60,566 bases of DNA from CAYJII01 sp964370225 (GCA_964370225.1 CAYJII010000011.1:1-60566), one strand, 5' to 3'; positions 44,521-53,937 are shown, counted from the stretch's first letter. Program-made: numbers and translations. The notes: generated from the letters alone by a model not told the origin.

Positions 44521-44669
44521 TGGTATATTAAAACTTTTAATATTTTTAGAGCTTATTTTAACAACTTTCAACAATAAGAGGGATATTATGCCAAAATAAG
44601 TTGTATATTGTAAGTAAAGCTTTACTTTTTTTTATAAATGTGCAATAATAAAAATGTATAAATAGTTGT

Positions 44670-44698
44670 TTGACATCGCATTTTCTGTGATATATCAT
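44670..44698 (+). promoter_or_regulatory. Promoter of tandem trkA-like operon
   Basis: TTGACA (44670-44675), 17 bp, TATCAT (44693-44698), 33 bases before the first start codon. The rest of the roughly 300-bp divergent region shows no other clear signal. Confidence 0.7.
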
Positions 44699-44730
44699 CA
44701 ACATGCCAACGCGGCAGATTGGAGAAAAAT

Positions 44731-45351
44731 ATGAATATATTGATTGTCGGTTGCGGTAAAGTAGGTTCCAAACTTGCTACGACGCTTTCAAAAGAAGGAC
44801 ATGATGTTTCGATAGTAGATGAAGACGAAAAAAACCTTGATCTACTGGATAATGATTATAGTGGATTTACAACATTGGGCGTACCCATCGACCAAGATGT
44901 GCTAATTAGAGCGGGGATTGAAAACTGCGATGCTGTTGCAGCAGTTAGTAGCGATGACAATGTTAATATTATGGTGTCGCAAATTGCTAGGGAGATTTTT
45001 CGCGTGGACACGGTACTCGCAAGAATATATGACCCAAAACGCGAGGGGGTATTCTCCCATTTTGGACTACAAACTGTTTGCCCCACAAACTTAACGGTGG
45101 AATCTGTAAAAAGTGCGTTGACCGAACCCTTTAAACCCAAAACGTTAAATATCGGCTCACACACCGCTTCTTTTATCACGGTTGACGTGCCAAAAGAGCT
45201 CATCGGTACAGACGTAAATAATCTGGATTTCGAGGAGCACCAGTCGTTATTTGCGGTTTTAAAAGAAGAGCAAAAAATTATTTTGTTCAAGGGACAAAAA
45301 ATTATTTTGCAGTACACTGACAAACTTGTTGTGTGTAATATGGTTGACTAA
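44731..45351 (+). CDS. TrkA/KtrA-type RCK protein, first of two
   Basis: A 206-residue cytoplasmic subunit that gates K+ channels or Trk/Ktr transporters. The N-terminal RCK (TrkA_N) Rossmann fold opens NILIVGCGKVGSKLA and has VDEDEKNL at the ribose-binding acidic position. A TrkA_C domain follows from about residue 140. The start at 44731 follows GGAG by six bases. A second, different RCK gene follows after 28 bp; no TrkH/KtrB membrane gene is near. The pair resembles the two-gene trkA arrangement seen in some Clostridia. Confidence 0.88.
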   Translation: MNILIVGCGKVGSKLATTLSKEGHDVSIVDEDEKNLDLLDNDYSGFTTLGVPIDQDVLIRAGIENCDAVAAVSSDDNVNIMVSQIAREIFRVDTVLARIYDPKREGVFSHFGLQTVCPTNLTVESVKSALTEPFKPKTLNIGSHTASFITVDVPKELIGTDVNNLDFEEHQSLFAVLKEEQKIILFKGQKIILQYTDKLVVCNMVD

Positions 45352-45379
45352 TTTGTTTTTTGGAAGGTATTGAGTATAA

Positions 45380-46039
45380 ATGAAAGTATTGATTATAGGC
45401 GGGGGAAAAGTAGGTTACTACCTCGCTCAAACATTAACAGAGCACGACCATGAACCAGTCGTGATTGAATCGAATAAATCTGCAAGCAGAAAAATTGCAG
45501 ATGCGCTAGATATCCCAATAATTTGCGGCGATGGTACCTCTATCGACGTGCTAGAGAGCGCTAACATCGAAAAGATGGATGCTGTAATTAGCGTGACCGG
45601 TAAAGATGAGGATAATCTCATCTCCTGTCAGCTCGCCAAAAAGCGCTTTAATGTCCCTAAAACTATCGCACGAGTAAATAACCCTAAGAACGTACAGATA
45701 ATGCGTACATTGGGCGTTGACATCGCTGTTAGCAGCACTGACAATATCGCAAGGTTGATTGAACGAGAAGTGGACGCTACTGCGATAAGACAAGTTCTCG
45801 CCCTTAACCAGGGAGAGGCAACTATTTCTGAGATAAAAATCCCTGAACCATATCAGTTTAATGGCTACACATTAAGCCAAATAAAAATGCCAAACGATAC
45901 TATCATTGTTTCAATTACTCGAAATAATGAGTTGATTATCCCAAGGGGTAATACAAAAATTTTATCGGGTGACTCTATACTAATTTTATCAAAAGTAAAA
46001 GCGTTGCACGATGTAAAAAAACTATTGGAGTTAGAATAA
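45380..46039 (+). CDS. TrkA/KtrA-type RCK protein, second of two
   Basis: A 219-residue RCK protein with KVLIIGGGKVGYYLAQ (TrkA_N, nucleotide-binding glycines intact) and a TrkA_C domain from about residue 135 (GEATISEIKIPEPYQFNGYT). It is clearly related to, but distinct from, the preceding protein, so the two may form a heteromeric gating ring. GGAAGG precedes the ATG. The stop codon is immediately followed by the ATG of the lipoprotein gene, indicating coupled translation. Confidence 0.88.
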   Translation: MKVLIIGGGKVGYYLAQTLTEHDHEPVVIESNKSASRKIADALDIPIICGDGTSIDVLESANIEKMDAVISVTGKDEDNLISCQLAKKRFNVPKTIARVNNPKNVQIMRTLGVDIAVSSTDNIARLIEREVDATAIRQVLALNQGEATISEIKIPEPYQFNGYTLSQIKMPNDTIIVSITRNNELIIPRGNTKILSGDSILILSKVKALHDVKKLLELE

Positions 46040-46588
46040 ATGACTAAAAAATTACGTAGGATCTTCGCTGTGATATTAATCATAGTGATTAGCTTTTCAC
46101 TCAGTGCTTGTAACAATTTAGAGCGCGAAAGATACGAAGAAGATATTGATGTGAGTATAAGCACTTCACCAACTTCCGTAGACGCTTTGTTAGGCGATAT
46201 AAGCGCAATTGCAGCAGATTATGCAGATGATTTAGTGCCAATGCATATCAACATCGTATTTGATGGCGAAGAAGAAATCGCCTCAAGGCTGGGCACTATC
46301 GACTTTACATTCGGACATTATAATGAAGAGGAAAATATCAGCACTATCGTGATTATCACATATGATATGTTAAACATGACTGCTACCAACGTTTCCTATG
46401 AGCAAGGAAATGCAGCATTTGAGACAGATTTATCAAACCCAGTCAACGAGCAGATAATGCAGTCTTCTTTCGCAGACATTTTTACTGTCATTGAAAATGA
46501 CGATAATTATTCTGGGAAACTTCACGGGTTTAACGTAAAGCTCACAATTCAGATGACAAGTGAAAACATGACTATCGAGATTATATAG
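46040..46588 (+). CDS. Lipoprotein of unknown function
   Basis: A 182-residue protein with a lipoprotein signal (MTKKLRRIFAVILIIVIS, then SLSAC, lipidated Cys24). The mature part has alternating beta strands and no motif I recognise. Start and preceding trkA-like stop abut (TAA-ATG). Being in an RCK operon, it could sit outside the membrane near a K+ transporter, but that is speculative. Confidence 0.7.
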   Translation: MTKKLRRIFAVILIIVISFSLSACNNLERERYEEDIDVSISTSPTSVDALLGDISAIAADYADDLVPMHINIVFDGEEEIASRLGTIDFTFGHYNEEENISTIVIITYDMLNMTATNVSYEQGNAAFETDLSNPVNEQIMQSSFADIFTVIENDDNYSGKLHGFNVKLTIQMTSENMTIEII

Positions 46589-46593
46589 CACAA

Positions 46594-46627
46594 AAAAGCC
46601 TAGATGTTTTAAAACATCTAGGCTTTT
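46594..46627. terminator. Bidirectional terminator
   Basis: A perfect 17-bp palindrome (AAAAGCCTAGATGTTTT with its complement) lies between the convergent lipoprotein and PASTA genes. Confidence 0.93.
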
Positions 46628-46634
46628 ATTTTTA

Positions 46635-48398
46635 TTATGGATTTGCGTCTAAAATCAGTTCATCGCCACCGATTGTAATATCTATTACAGTACCTGCTGC
46701 TACTACTTTGCCGGCATCAATTCCTTGAGAAATAACTTTGCCTTCCATATTCTCTACATAATCACCTATAGTGACATTAATAGCGAACTGTCTACCATAA
46801 TCCATTGCGAGGAATTCGCTCTCTGTTAGACCTACAAAGTTAGGTACAACATAAGTTTGAGTTATCGGTACAAAACGCAACTCAATTGTAGTTCCATGTG
46901 CAACTTCAATTCCAGGTTGCAAGCTTTGTGACCACACTTCACCCTCGAGTCTTCCCTCTTTTGCTTCCTCGATAAAAATTGGAATTAGGTTTAACTCTTT
47001 ACAAATTGCCATAGCGCTCTCTCGAGTAATAACCTCTGTGTATGGTAAGCCTTCTGGTGCCACTAAATCAGGCACAAATAAGAATCCACCTTCAGACACA
47101 ACAAAATGCAAAGTATCATTTATTCCAATATTTGTGTTAGCTCTATCTTGTGAAAGTACAACATCAGCTGCCGAATCAGAAGTAGTACGAGTAACACTAA
47201 TTTTAATATTTGCGCCTTCTTCGTTTAAAGCATCCGCCCATGCGTTAACATCATGTATTGATTGTCCTTCAAATGAGCCTAAGCTAACAGTATTGCCCAA
47301 TGAATACTTCACTTCAATAGTGTCGCCTTCTTCATAAAGGCTACCAGCAGATTTTGACTGGGACAAGAAAGCTCCCTCTCTTGAACTTGAGTATCTTTCA
47401 ACAACTTTGATAGTGATACCGAGTTTTAAAGCTTCTGCCTCGACTGAATCTTTTGAGTATTTTGAGAATGCAGGCACTAATATTTCCTTGCCCTTAGAAA
47501 CATTCAAAGTAATTATCTCTCCAGATTTTACAGTTTCCTCTGCTTTAATGCTCTGCTTCATGATAGTACCTTTTAGCACTGTGTCATGGAATTCTTCGAC
47601 AATTTCAAGTATTATACCGTTTTCTGTAGCAAACTCTTGTGCTTCTTCGACAGTATTCAGCGTGAAATCAGGCAGTTTAACTGGTTGACCGTCTGCCTTA
47701 CCTTTTGAGAACACTACATAAAGTGGTGTGTCTCGTCTAATTTCGTCACCGATTACAGTATTATCGTTCACTGTAAAGGATATCACTTTACCGCTCTCGA
47801 TAGTTTCGCTAGCTTCTGAGGTCACACGCACTTTTGTCATGAGATTTTCATCAGCCCATGCTTCAACTTCTGTCATCGTCATATTTTCAATGTCAGGTAC
47901 TGGTATCATCACACTTAAATCTGGCCCCTCTGAGACAATAATCTCTATGAAGTTGCCACTAGCAAGCTCTTCTCCCTCAGCAGGTACATGCGTGATAACA
48001 TTGCCATCCTCAATAGTTTCGCTATACGCGTTCTCTACGCGCACAATAACGCCGTTTTCGGTCGCCCACAGCTTAACATCACTCTCAGACCAGTTAACCA
48101 TATCTACTATAGTCACGCCTTTGTTAAGCGTGAACACTAAAATTAATACAATAATAATAGCCACAACCCCGATAATCACTGCGATTATCGGGAATTTTTT
48201 TGTGGTTTCTCTTTTCGGTAATTGGTTTTGTGGTGGTTTAAATGTGCTCTCTTGAGTGAATTTCATCTCGCCAGTGTTGCCTTCCACCTGTTTAGGTTTC
48301 ACTTCGCTTACAATTTCAGCTGCTTGTACATTTTCCGAAATATCTTGTAAATCTTGGTTGCTCTTTTTTTTGTAGTTTTCTAAAAAATTATTCTCCAT
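46635..48398 (-). CDS. Membrane-anchored protein with seven PASTA repeats and no kinase
   Basis: A 587-residue protein with a hydrophilic cytoplasmic N-terminus (1-68), one membrane helix (about 69-91) and an extracytoplasmic chain of seven PASTA-like repeats of 60-70 residues. Repeat boundaries are marked by VPxF/VPDL openings and endings like IEIIVSEGP, ITLNVSKGK, LHFVVSEGG and IDITIGG. PASTA repeats bind peptidoglycan fragments or beta-lactam-like ligands in PrkC kinases and PBPs. Here there is neither kinase nor transpeptidase domain. It lies 25 bp after an ABC-2 permease gene and is probably cotranscribed with it. The role is unknown; cell-wall sensing is inferred. AAAGGTG is unusually far (13 bases) from the ATG. 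Confidence 0.85.
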   Translation of the reverse strand: MENNFLENYKKKSNQDLQDISENVQAAEIVSEVKPKQVEGNTGEMKFTQESTFKPPQNQLPKRETTKKFPIIAVIIGVVAIIIVLILVFTLNKGVTIVDMVNWSESDVKLWATENGVIVRVENAYSETIEDGNVITHVPAEGEELASGNFIEIIVSEGPDLSVMIPVPDIENMTMTEVEAWADENLMTKVRVTSEASETIESGKVISFTVNDNTVIGDEIRRDTPLYVVFSKGKADGQPVKLPDFTLNTVEEAQEFATENGIILEIVEEFHDTVLKGTIMKQSIKAEETVKSGEIITLNVSKGKEILVPAFSKYSKDSVEAEALKLGITIKVVERYSSSREGAFLSQSKSAGSLYEEGDTIEVKYSLGNTVSLGSFEGQSIHDVNAWADALNEEGANIKISVTRTTSDSAADVVLSQDRANTNIGINDTLHFVVSEGGFLFVPDLVAPEGLPYTEVITRESAMAICKELNLIPIFIEEAKEGRLEGEVWSQSLQPGIEVAHGTTIELRFVPITQTYVVPNFVGLTESEFLAMDYGRQFAINVTIGDYVENMEGKVISQGIDAGKVVAAGTVIDITIGGDELILDANP

Positions 48399-48423
48399 TT
48401 AGATTATTATTCACCTTTCTAAA

Positions 48424-50154
48424 TTAGTTTGTAATGTCTTGCTTTTTAAACGCAATTAGTGAAATCACAAATAGTATCGCTGAATAAACTAGCAGTACTG
48501 CTGCACCTAAACCAGCACTTAGCATCATGCCTTTTCTTATCAAATTATCAATCAGATAACCAGAATTTGCTAGGAAGAAGTTTTCCATCGAAATATACGG
48601 AATCGGCGTGAATGATAAAGCTTGAACTAGAGGCATTCCTGATAGGAAAGTCATTAATATCGAGCCACCCACCAAGCATAATGTTGGTAGAATTATCGCT
48701 ACAGCCATATTTTTGAATACTGCTGATGCAAAGAAGCTAAGTGAATAGAAGAATACTAAGCTAGTTGATGTGGCAAAAATTTGTCCTAGTAGCATTAAGA
48801 AGTAGTTCACTTCTCCACTTGCTGTATAGTTTGGGAAAGCATAATCGCCAAATCCATAAATAAATCCATTTAGGATTGTGTTAACAATAAATACTATGAA
48901 AAATAGGATATATGTAAGTTTTAGACCTGCTATAAATCTTGTGATATACACTTTTTCACGAATTCTTGGTCTTATCATAAGCAGTCTAATTGTACCACTT
49001 TGGAATTCATTAGCAATTGCCCAGCCACCTACTAATATGCCAAAAACAGAGATAAACATAGTTGTAGCTAGTGAAGATTGCGTTTTAGTTCTCGCACCAT
49101 CGTGTACAAACTTCATATCAGGTTTTCCGTTATCGAGCGAAGTTTGAGCTACATTTAGGTTAAACTGAGCTTCTTGTAACTGTTCTTCATTATCCGCTAA
49201 GTATTTATCATATGTTCCATACTCTTCTACCAACCAAGGGTCGTTTGTAAAATCTTCTTCTGACATTGGATTCTCATAACGCTTAATATTTTGTCTTGTA
49301 TATTCAATTTGAGTGATAGCTTCATCTTGCCAGCTACCATCATCGATAATTATGTTATGCTCTACCCTATAATCTAGCAACGGGAGGCTTATTTCTTCAA
49401 TAGATTCATTAACTTCTATTAGATTTTCAATTTGCAGCGAAAAATCTTCTTCATTCATAGGGTTCTCTATAATTGACGCTTCTAATGCTTCAATTTGACT
49501 TAAATTGCTTTCTATCTGGTCGTTATAGTATATTTTTTGTATTTCTACATATTTGCTAAAGTCATTATTAACTGCTAGTTCATCGTATAATTGAAGTACC
49601 ATGGCATTTTCATCATACATTTCTTGCAATTCAGCCTCAGAAAAATCAGGCATCATATCGATAAAATCATCAAAATAGTGGAAATAGGACATACCTTGCT
49701 TTAATTCGCCTTCATCAAAATCTTCCTCTATGCTTAAGATATAGTTTTCGCCCAAACGCCTAACCATATCATATGACATCTGAGTTATGTAATTCTCTTC
49801 AGAAAGATGCTCTAAATCTGCATATTTAGTATAAAAATCAACCATCGCATCACCATAATCAGCAGCATATTTTAGCGCTTCATCGTCTAGGTTTTGGTCG
49901 ATGTACTCTAAACTATCTGTAATCCACTCTAAATCCCATTGTAGTGAAGTTTTATTATCATAACCTCCATAGTAGCTATAACCATCGTATGAGTAGTATG
50001 CGCCACCCATATTACCAGTTATGCTTGAAATCACCCACTCAAACGCTGGTGGTAATATTGTTACTAGTGCAAATATTACAATTGCTGAAATAATAATAAA
50101 TTTCGAGCGAATCATATTTTTCATTTCTGCCATTATTTGTTTGATAAAATTCAT
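48424..50154 (-). CDS. ABC-2 type transporter permease with large extracytoplasmic domain
   Basis: A 576-residue membrane subunit. One membrane helix near residues 18-45 is followed by some 300 hydrophilic residues, with a Tyr/Gly-rich start (YYSYDGYSYYGGY) and long helical, coiled-coil-like acidic stretches. Five or so membrane segments then fill residues 365-570. This is the ABC-2 plan with an enlarged outer domain, as in BcrB/bacitracin-resistance or antimicrobial-peptide export systems. It follows the ATPase gene by 15 bp. The substrate is unknown. Confidence 0.8.
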   Translation of the reverse strand: MNFIKQIMAEMKNMIRSKFIIISAIVIFALVTILPPAFEWVISSITGNMGGAYYSYDGYSYYGGYDNKTSLQWDLEWITDSLEYIDQNLDDEALKYAADYGDAMVDFYTKYADLEHLSEENYITQMSYDMVRRLGENYILSIEEDFDEGELKQGMSYFHYFDDFIDMMPDFSEAELQEMYDENAMVLQLYDELAVNNDFSKYVEIQKIYYNDQIESNLSQIEALEASIIENPMNEEDFSLQIENLIEVNESIEEISLPLLDYRVEHNIIIDDGSWQDEAITQIEYTRQNIKRYENPMSEEDFTNDPWLVEEYGTYDKYLADNEEQLQEAQFNLNVAQTSLDNGKPDMKFVHDGARTKTQSSLATTMFISVFGILVGGWAIANEFQSGTIRLLMIRPRIREKVYITRFIAGLKLTYILFFIVFIVNTILNGFIYGFGDYAFPNYTASGEVNYFLMLLGQIFATSTSLVFFYSLSFFASAVFKNMAVAIILPTLCLVGGSILMTFLSGMPLVQALSFTPIPYISMENFFLANSGYLIDNLIRKGMMLSAGLGAAVLLVYSAILFVISLIAFKKQDITN

Positions 50155-50169
50155 TACTGCATCCTCCTG

Positions 50170-51087
50170 TTAAGATATTTGTTCTTTCGAGCCTATGGTC
50201 ATCGAAATGAAATCATGTTCTAGTGAGCGCTGCTCCCTATTTACCGCATAAATTCCCACGCCATCACCGATTAATTCGGCAATAATTTTCGGCATTTCGT
50301 CGTTTTTCATAACGATGTTTACACCTTCAGGTAGTATATCGCAGTTAGCGCCCATTGCTTTAAATTTATCTAATACTTTTTGGTTATTGTCTGTAACAAA
50401 TGTGTATTGGTAAATTTCTTCGTTGTTTTCGTCTTCACCAATCGTTTTCTCTCCAATAATTTTACCGTTATCGATAATATAAATTCTATCGCACATCAAT
50501 TCCATTTCAGAAAGAAGATGGCTTGAGATGAAAACTCCGCTTCCTGCATTTTTCGCAAGATTTTTAAGCAGCTCCCTCAGTTCTTTTATCCCAATCGGGT
50601 CAAGTCCATTAGTAGGTTCATCTAATATTAAAAGCGGCGGCATATGTAATAGCGCTTGTGCTAATCCGACTCTTTGACGCATCCCTAAAGAATACGTTTT
50701 AACCTTGTGATTAATTCTATCTTTCATTTTAACTAATTCAATTACAGAATCAATATTTTGCACCGCTTCTTTATTATAAAACTGAGCAAAATATTCCAAA
50801 TTTTGGCGACCAGTCAAACGTTTGTACAAATCGGGGTTTTCGACTATCCCACCAACGTTTCTCATCGCGTTCTCAAAATCGGTTTGGACATTGTGACCAC
50901 ATACACTGATATTTCCATTTGTTATCCCAAATAGTCCCATTATCATTTTAATAGTAGTAGTTTTACCTGCTCCATTTGGCCCTAAAAACCCAACTATTTC
51001 TCCGCTGTTAACTGTTAAGCTAACATTGTCGACAATGGTTTTCTTCTTAATCACTTTAGTTACGCCTTCAAGTTTTAGTAGTTCCAT
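50170..51087 (-). CDS. ABC transporter ATP-binding protein (BcrA type)
   Basis: A 305-residue ATPase that powers the adjacent ABC-2 permease. Walker A GPNGAGKTT (about residue 38), signature YSLGMRQRVGLAQALL, Walker B LLILDEPTNGLD and the switch FISSHLL are all intact. The C-terminal 80 residues form an extra domain typical of BcrA/CcmA-like ATPases of antibiotic-resistance exporters. The start at 51087 follows GGAGG by seven bases; the longer frame upstream lacks a ribosome site. First gene of ATPase-permease-PASTA. Confidence 0.9.
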   Translation of the reverse strand: MELLKLEGVTKVIKKKTIVDNVSLTVNSGEIVGFLGPNGAGKTTTIKMIMGLFGITNGNISVCGHNVQTDFENAMRNVGGIVENPDLYKRLTGRQNLEYFAQFYNKEAVQNIDSVIELVKMKDRINHKVKTYSLGMRQRVGLAQALLHMPPLLILDEPTNGLDPIGIKELRELLKNLAKNAGSGVFISSHLLSEMELMCDRIYIIDNGKIIGEKTIGEDENNEEIYQYTFVTDNNQKVLDKFKAMGANCDILPEGVNIVMKNDEMPKIIAELIGDGVGIYAVNREQRSLEHDFISMTIGSKEQIS

Positions 51088-51180
51088 ATAGTTTCCTCCA
51101 ATATTTACTATGTATATTACTGTGTTATTATATGCAAAATGACAAAATACATTATTTAACTTATTGCATTTTATACAATA

Positions 51181-51210
51181 ATTGTACATCAAACATTAAC
51201 AGATTGTCAA
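51181..51210 (-). promoter_or_regulatory. Promoter of ABC-PASTA operon
   Basis: TTGACA (51205-51210), 18 bp, TACAAT (51181-51186) on the minus strand; leader of about 90 bases. Confidence 0.75.
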
Positions 51211-51266
51211 TAGTATTCAGATTAAAATAAATTTAAACTTATTAATATTTCTTAATATTTACAATA

Positions 51267-51303
51267 AAAAAGCTGTTACGCAATAATATTAGTAACAACT
51301 TTT
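51267..51303 (-). terminator. Terminator of sugar transferase transcript
   Basis: GTTGTTAC/GTAACAGC stem with 12-base loop and TTTTTT tract on the minus strand. The rest of 51304-51428 shows nothing recognisable. Confidence 0.75.
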
Positions 51304-51428
51304 CTCTTTATTCAGCTAATTGTGCCTTTTATCTTGCTTTAACAATCCTGATAATATAATAGTTAATCAAAACTAGATAAAGCGGTGTAAAGCATGGCAC
51401 TAGGCTCATAAATCACCCTACAAAACAT

Positions 51429-52040
51429 CTATTTATCCTTTGAATTCATCACACCTGTTCCGCCTTCGACTACTCCCTCTTTTTTAAGCACAGATGTAAT
51501 CGTAGCAAAAAAGCATTTGCAGTCAAAAGTAAGACTTATTTTTTGGGCATACTCTCCGTCAAATTTCGCTTTTACATCAATCTCAAGCTCGTCTCTACCG
51601 TTAATTTGTGCCCAACCAGTGATACCAGGAACTAAGTCATTTGCGCCATATTTATCACGCTCATCAATTAAATCATACTGGTTCCATAGCGCAGGTCTTG
51701 GCCCTACTACACTCATTTCCCCGGAAATAATATTAAAAAATTGCGGTAATTCATCAAGCGAAGTTTTTCTTAAAAAAGCCCCAACCTTTGTAATGTACTG
51801 CTCTGGATTTTCAAGCAGATGCGTCGGGCAATCTTTCGGTGTGTCGATGCGCATAGTGCGAAATTTTAATATATTAAAATGTTTTTTATTCTTACCCACG
51901 CGCTTTTGCTTGAAGAAAATCGGACCTTTTGAGTCTAATTTTATCGCGATAAATAACGCCACAAAAAGCGGCGACAAAACTATTATCCCAGTAAGCGCTG
52001 ATGTGAAGTCAAGAATTTTTTTTACGAAATTTTTGTACAT
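51429..52040 (-). CDS. Sugar-phosphate transferase to undecaprenyl phosphate (PglC/EpsL type)
   Basis: A 203-residue monotopic membrane enzyme that moves a sugar-1-phosphate from UDP-sugar to undecaprenyl phosphate, starting a surface glycan. The N-terminal re-entrant helix (about residues 12-35) is followed by KRVGKNKKHFNILKFRTM, SLDELPQFFNIISGEMSVVGPRP and PGITGWAQINGRDEL, the full bacterial sugar transferase pattern with the catalytic Asp-Glu pair. The length is that of the minimal class. It follows the CapD/PglF-type dehydratase by 67 bp. No glycosyltransferases follow, so this is not a complete capsule locus. Confidence 0.92.
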   Translation of the reverse strand: MYKNFVKKILDFTSALTGIIVLSPLFVALFIAIKLDSKGPIFFKQKRVGKNKKHFNILKFRTMRIDTPKDCPTHLLENPEQYITKVGAFLRKTSLDELPQFFNIISGEMSVVGPRPALWNQYDLIDERDKYGANDLVPGITGWAQINGRDELEIDVKAKFDGEYAQKISLTFDCKCFFATITSVLKKEGVVEGGTGVMNSKDK

Positions 52041-52065
52041 AGTTCCACCTATTTTTTATTAAATT

Positions 52066-52094
52066 AAAACCCCATTAAAATTAACAGGGTTTTT
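52066..52094 (-). terminator. Hairpin between dehydratase and sugar transferase genes
   Basis: AAAACCC/GGGTTTT extended by TTAA/TTAA on the minus strand, followed by an AAT-rich run. It may terminate or attenuate before the sugar transferase, for which no separate promoter is evident. Confidence 0.6.
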
Positions 52095-52107
52095 ATGCGA
52101 AAATCGC

Positions 52108-53937
52108 TTATATTATATTGCTTTTCATAGTAATCATATCAAATACTACTTCTCTGAGTTGTTCTTCGTCGTTTTGTTCTTCGATTAATTGCGTCAAAGT
52201 ATCTAAGTAATTTTTAAGCACTACTTCTTCTACGCCATTATCTTTCATAACAAAAATTTTGTTATTCGCAGTTTTTTCCACTACTTCATCATCAAGGCGT
52301 AGTTCTTCAAACATTTTTTCTCCATCACGCAGTCCTGTTATCACGATATTCACATCTTTAAACGGAATTTTACCTGATAATCTTATCAGATTTATCGCTA
52401 AGTCGTATATTTTAACAGGCTTACCCATATCCAACACGAACAGTTCTGCACCGTTTGCATATGCCCCCGCAGAAAGCACTAGTGACACCGCTTCTTTTAT
52501 TGTCATGAAATATCTTGTCATCTCTTTATGTGTTACAGTTACAGGTCCACCCTTTTCAATTTGCTTTTTAAATAAAGGTATTACCGAACCATTTGAGCCT
52601 AATACATTCCCAAAACGCACTGCTACACATTCTGTTTTTTCATCGCTATGTGACTTCACTAAAAGCTCACAGATACGCTTAGTCGCACCCATGATATTAG
52701 TTGGGTTCACTGCTTTGTCAGTGGAGATTAATATGAATTTTTTAACTGCATGTGCTTTTGCTTGCTCTAACACTTTTAATGTACCGAATACATTATTTTT
52801 CACTGCTTCAAACGGATTAATTTCCATCATAGGCACATGCTTGTGTGCAGCTGCATGAAAAACTAATTGCGGTTTATATGTTTCAAACACATCCGCTAGT
52901 CTTTCCCTATCCCGCACAGAGCCCAAGCAAGTCACATACTTGCCGTTGTATACATTTTTAAACTCCTCATTTATTTCGTATAATCCATTTTCATGGATAT
53001 CAAAAATAATCAGTTGTTTACATCCATTAGCTAAAATTTGTCGACAAAGCTCTGAGCCTATCGAACCTGCGCCACCAGTAACAAGCACTACTTTTTTTTG
53101 CACGAAATACCTATTTAGCTCGTTGCTAACATCAATAGGATCTCTAAACAGTAAATCTTCAATAGACACATCTTTGATGTCCTGTTTATCGTTTTGTCCG
53201 AGCATCTCACCATTTATAACTTTTTGGTATACTTTAATCGGCAAATTCGCATTTGATACCTTGTCATAAATGTCTGACAGAGCATTATCATTCGCAGAAG
53301 ATATTGCAATCAATATTTCATCTGCATCCATTTTTTTGGAATAATATGCGATAGTGTCAATTTCCCCCAATACTTTTGTCCCTACAATTTTCATACCATG
53401 TTTTGATACGTCGTCATCTAAAAATCCAATCGGATAATAACCATCTTGCTTATTATCAATAAAACGCTTCGCAAGCATCGCCCCCGTGTATCCAGCACCA
53501 ACTATAAGCACTTTTTTGTTATTACCAAATTTCCCCGCATTAAGTGAAACAAACCATCTTTTGTATCTCGGCATCCCTCTAATAAAGCTTGAGATTAAAA
53601 AGAAAACTATTGCGTATAACACTATTATTGAACCAGACATTTCGTGAATCGCAGTATATTTTAAAGCCAAACTTACACATGCTACAAAAAACACAACCAA
53701 CCCTTGTCTAATCATTTCAGTAAAACCAAAATATGCTAGAATATTGCTATAGGAATCTAATAATAAACTAAAGCCAATAGTAGTGACTACAGCTATAGGC
53801 GCATAACTAATCCAGTATGCAACAGTTTCTGATGGCATACTTAGCTCAAATCGCAATACTATTGCTGCAAACACCGAAAAAAGCGCTATCACAATATCCA
53901 CTGCAATAAAAATATATTTTTTTAGTTCTGGTTTCAT
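52108..53937 (-). CDS. Membrane NDP-sugar 4,6-dehydratase (CapD/PglF type)
   Basis: A 609-residue enzyme that most likely converts UDP-GlcNAc to its 4-keto-6-deoxy form for surface glycan synthesis. Four N-terminal membrane helices (about 1-115) precede a first nucleotide-binding domain (VLIVGAGYTGAMLAKR near 145) and a second SDR domain (VVLVTGGAGSIGSEL near 285). STDKAVNPTNIMGATKR carries the Met and Lys that replace the Tyr-Lys pair in this family. It has its own consensus promoter just after nagB and is followed by a PglC-type transferase. Confidence 0.92.
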   Translation of the reverse strand: MKPELKKYIFIAVDIVIALFSVFAAIVLRFELSMPSETVAYWISYAPIAVVTTIGFSLLLDSYSNILAYFGFTEMIRQGLVVFFVACVSLALKYTAIHEMSGSIIVLYAIVFFLISSFIRGMPRYKRWFVSLNAGKFGNNKKVLIVGAGYTGAMLAKRFIDNKQDGYYPIGFLDDDVSKHGMKIVGTKVLGEIDTIAYYSKKMDADEILIAISSANDNALSDIYDKVSNANLPIKVYQKVINGEMLGQNDKQDIKDVSIEDLLFRDPIDVSNELNRYFVQKKVVLVTGGAGSIGSELCRQILANGCKQLIIFDIHENGLYEINEEFKNVYNGKYVTCLGSVRDRERLADVFETYKPQLVFHAAAHKHVPMMEINPFEAVKNNVFGTLKVLEQAKAHAVKKFILISTDKAVNPTNIMGATKRICELLVKSHSDEKTECVAVRFGNVLGSNGSVIPLFKKQIEKGGPVTVTHKEMTRYFMTIKEAVSLVLSAGAYANGAELFVLDMGKPVKIYDLAINLIRLSGKIPFKDVNIVITGLRDGEKMFEELRLDDEVVEKTANNKIFVMKDNGVEEVVLKNYLDTLTQLIEEQNDEEQLREVVFDMITMKSNII

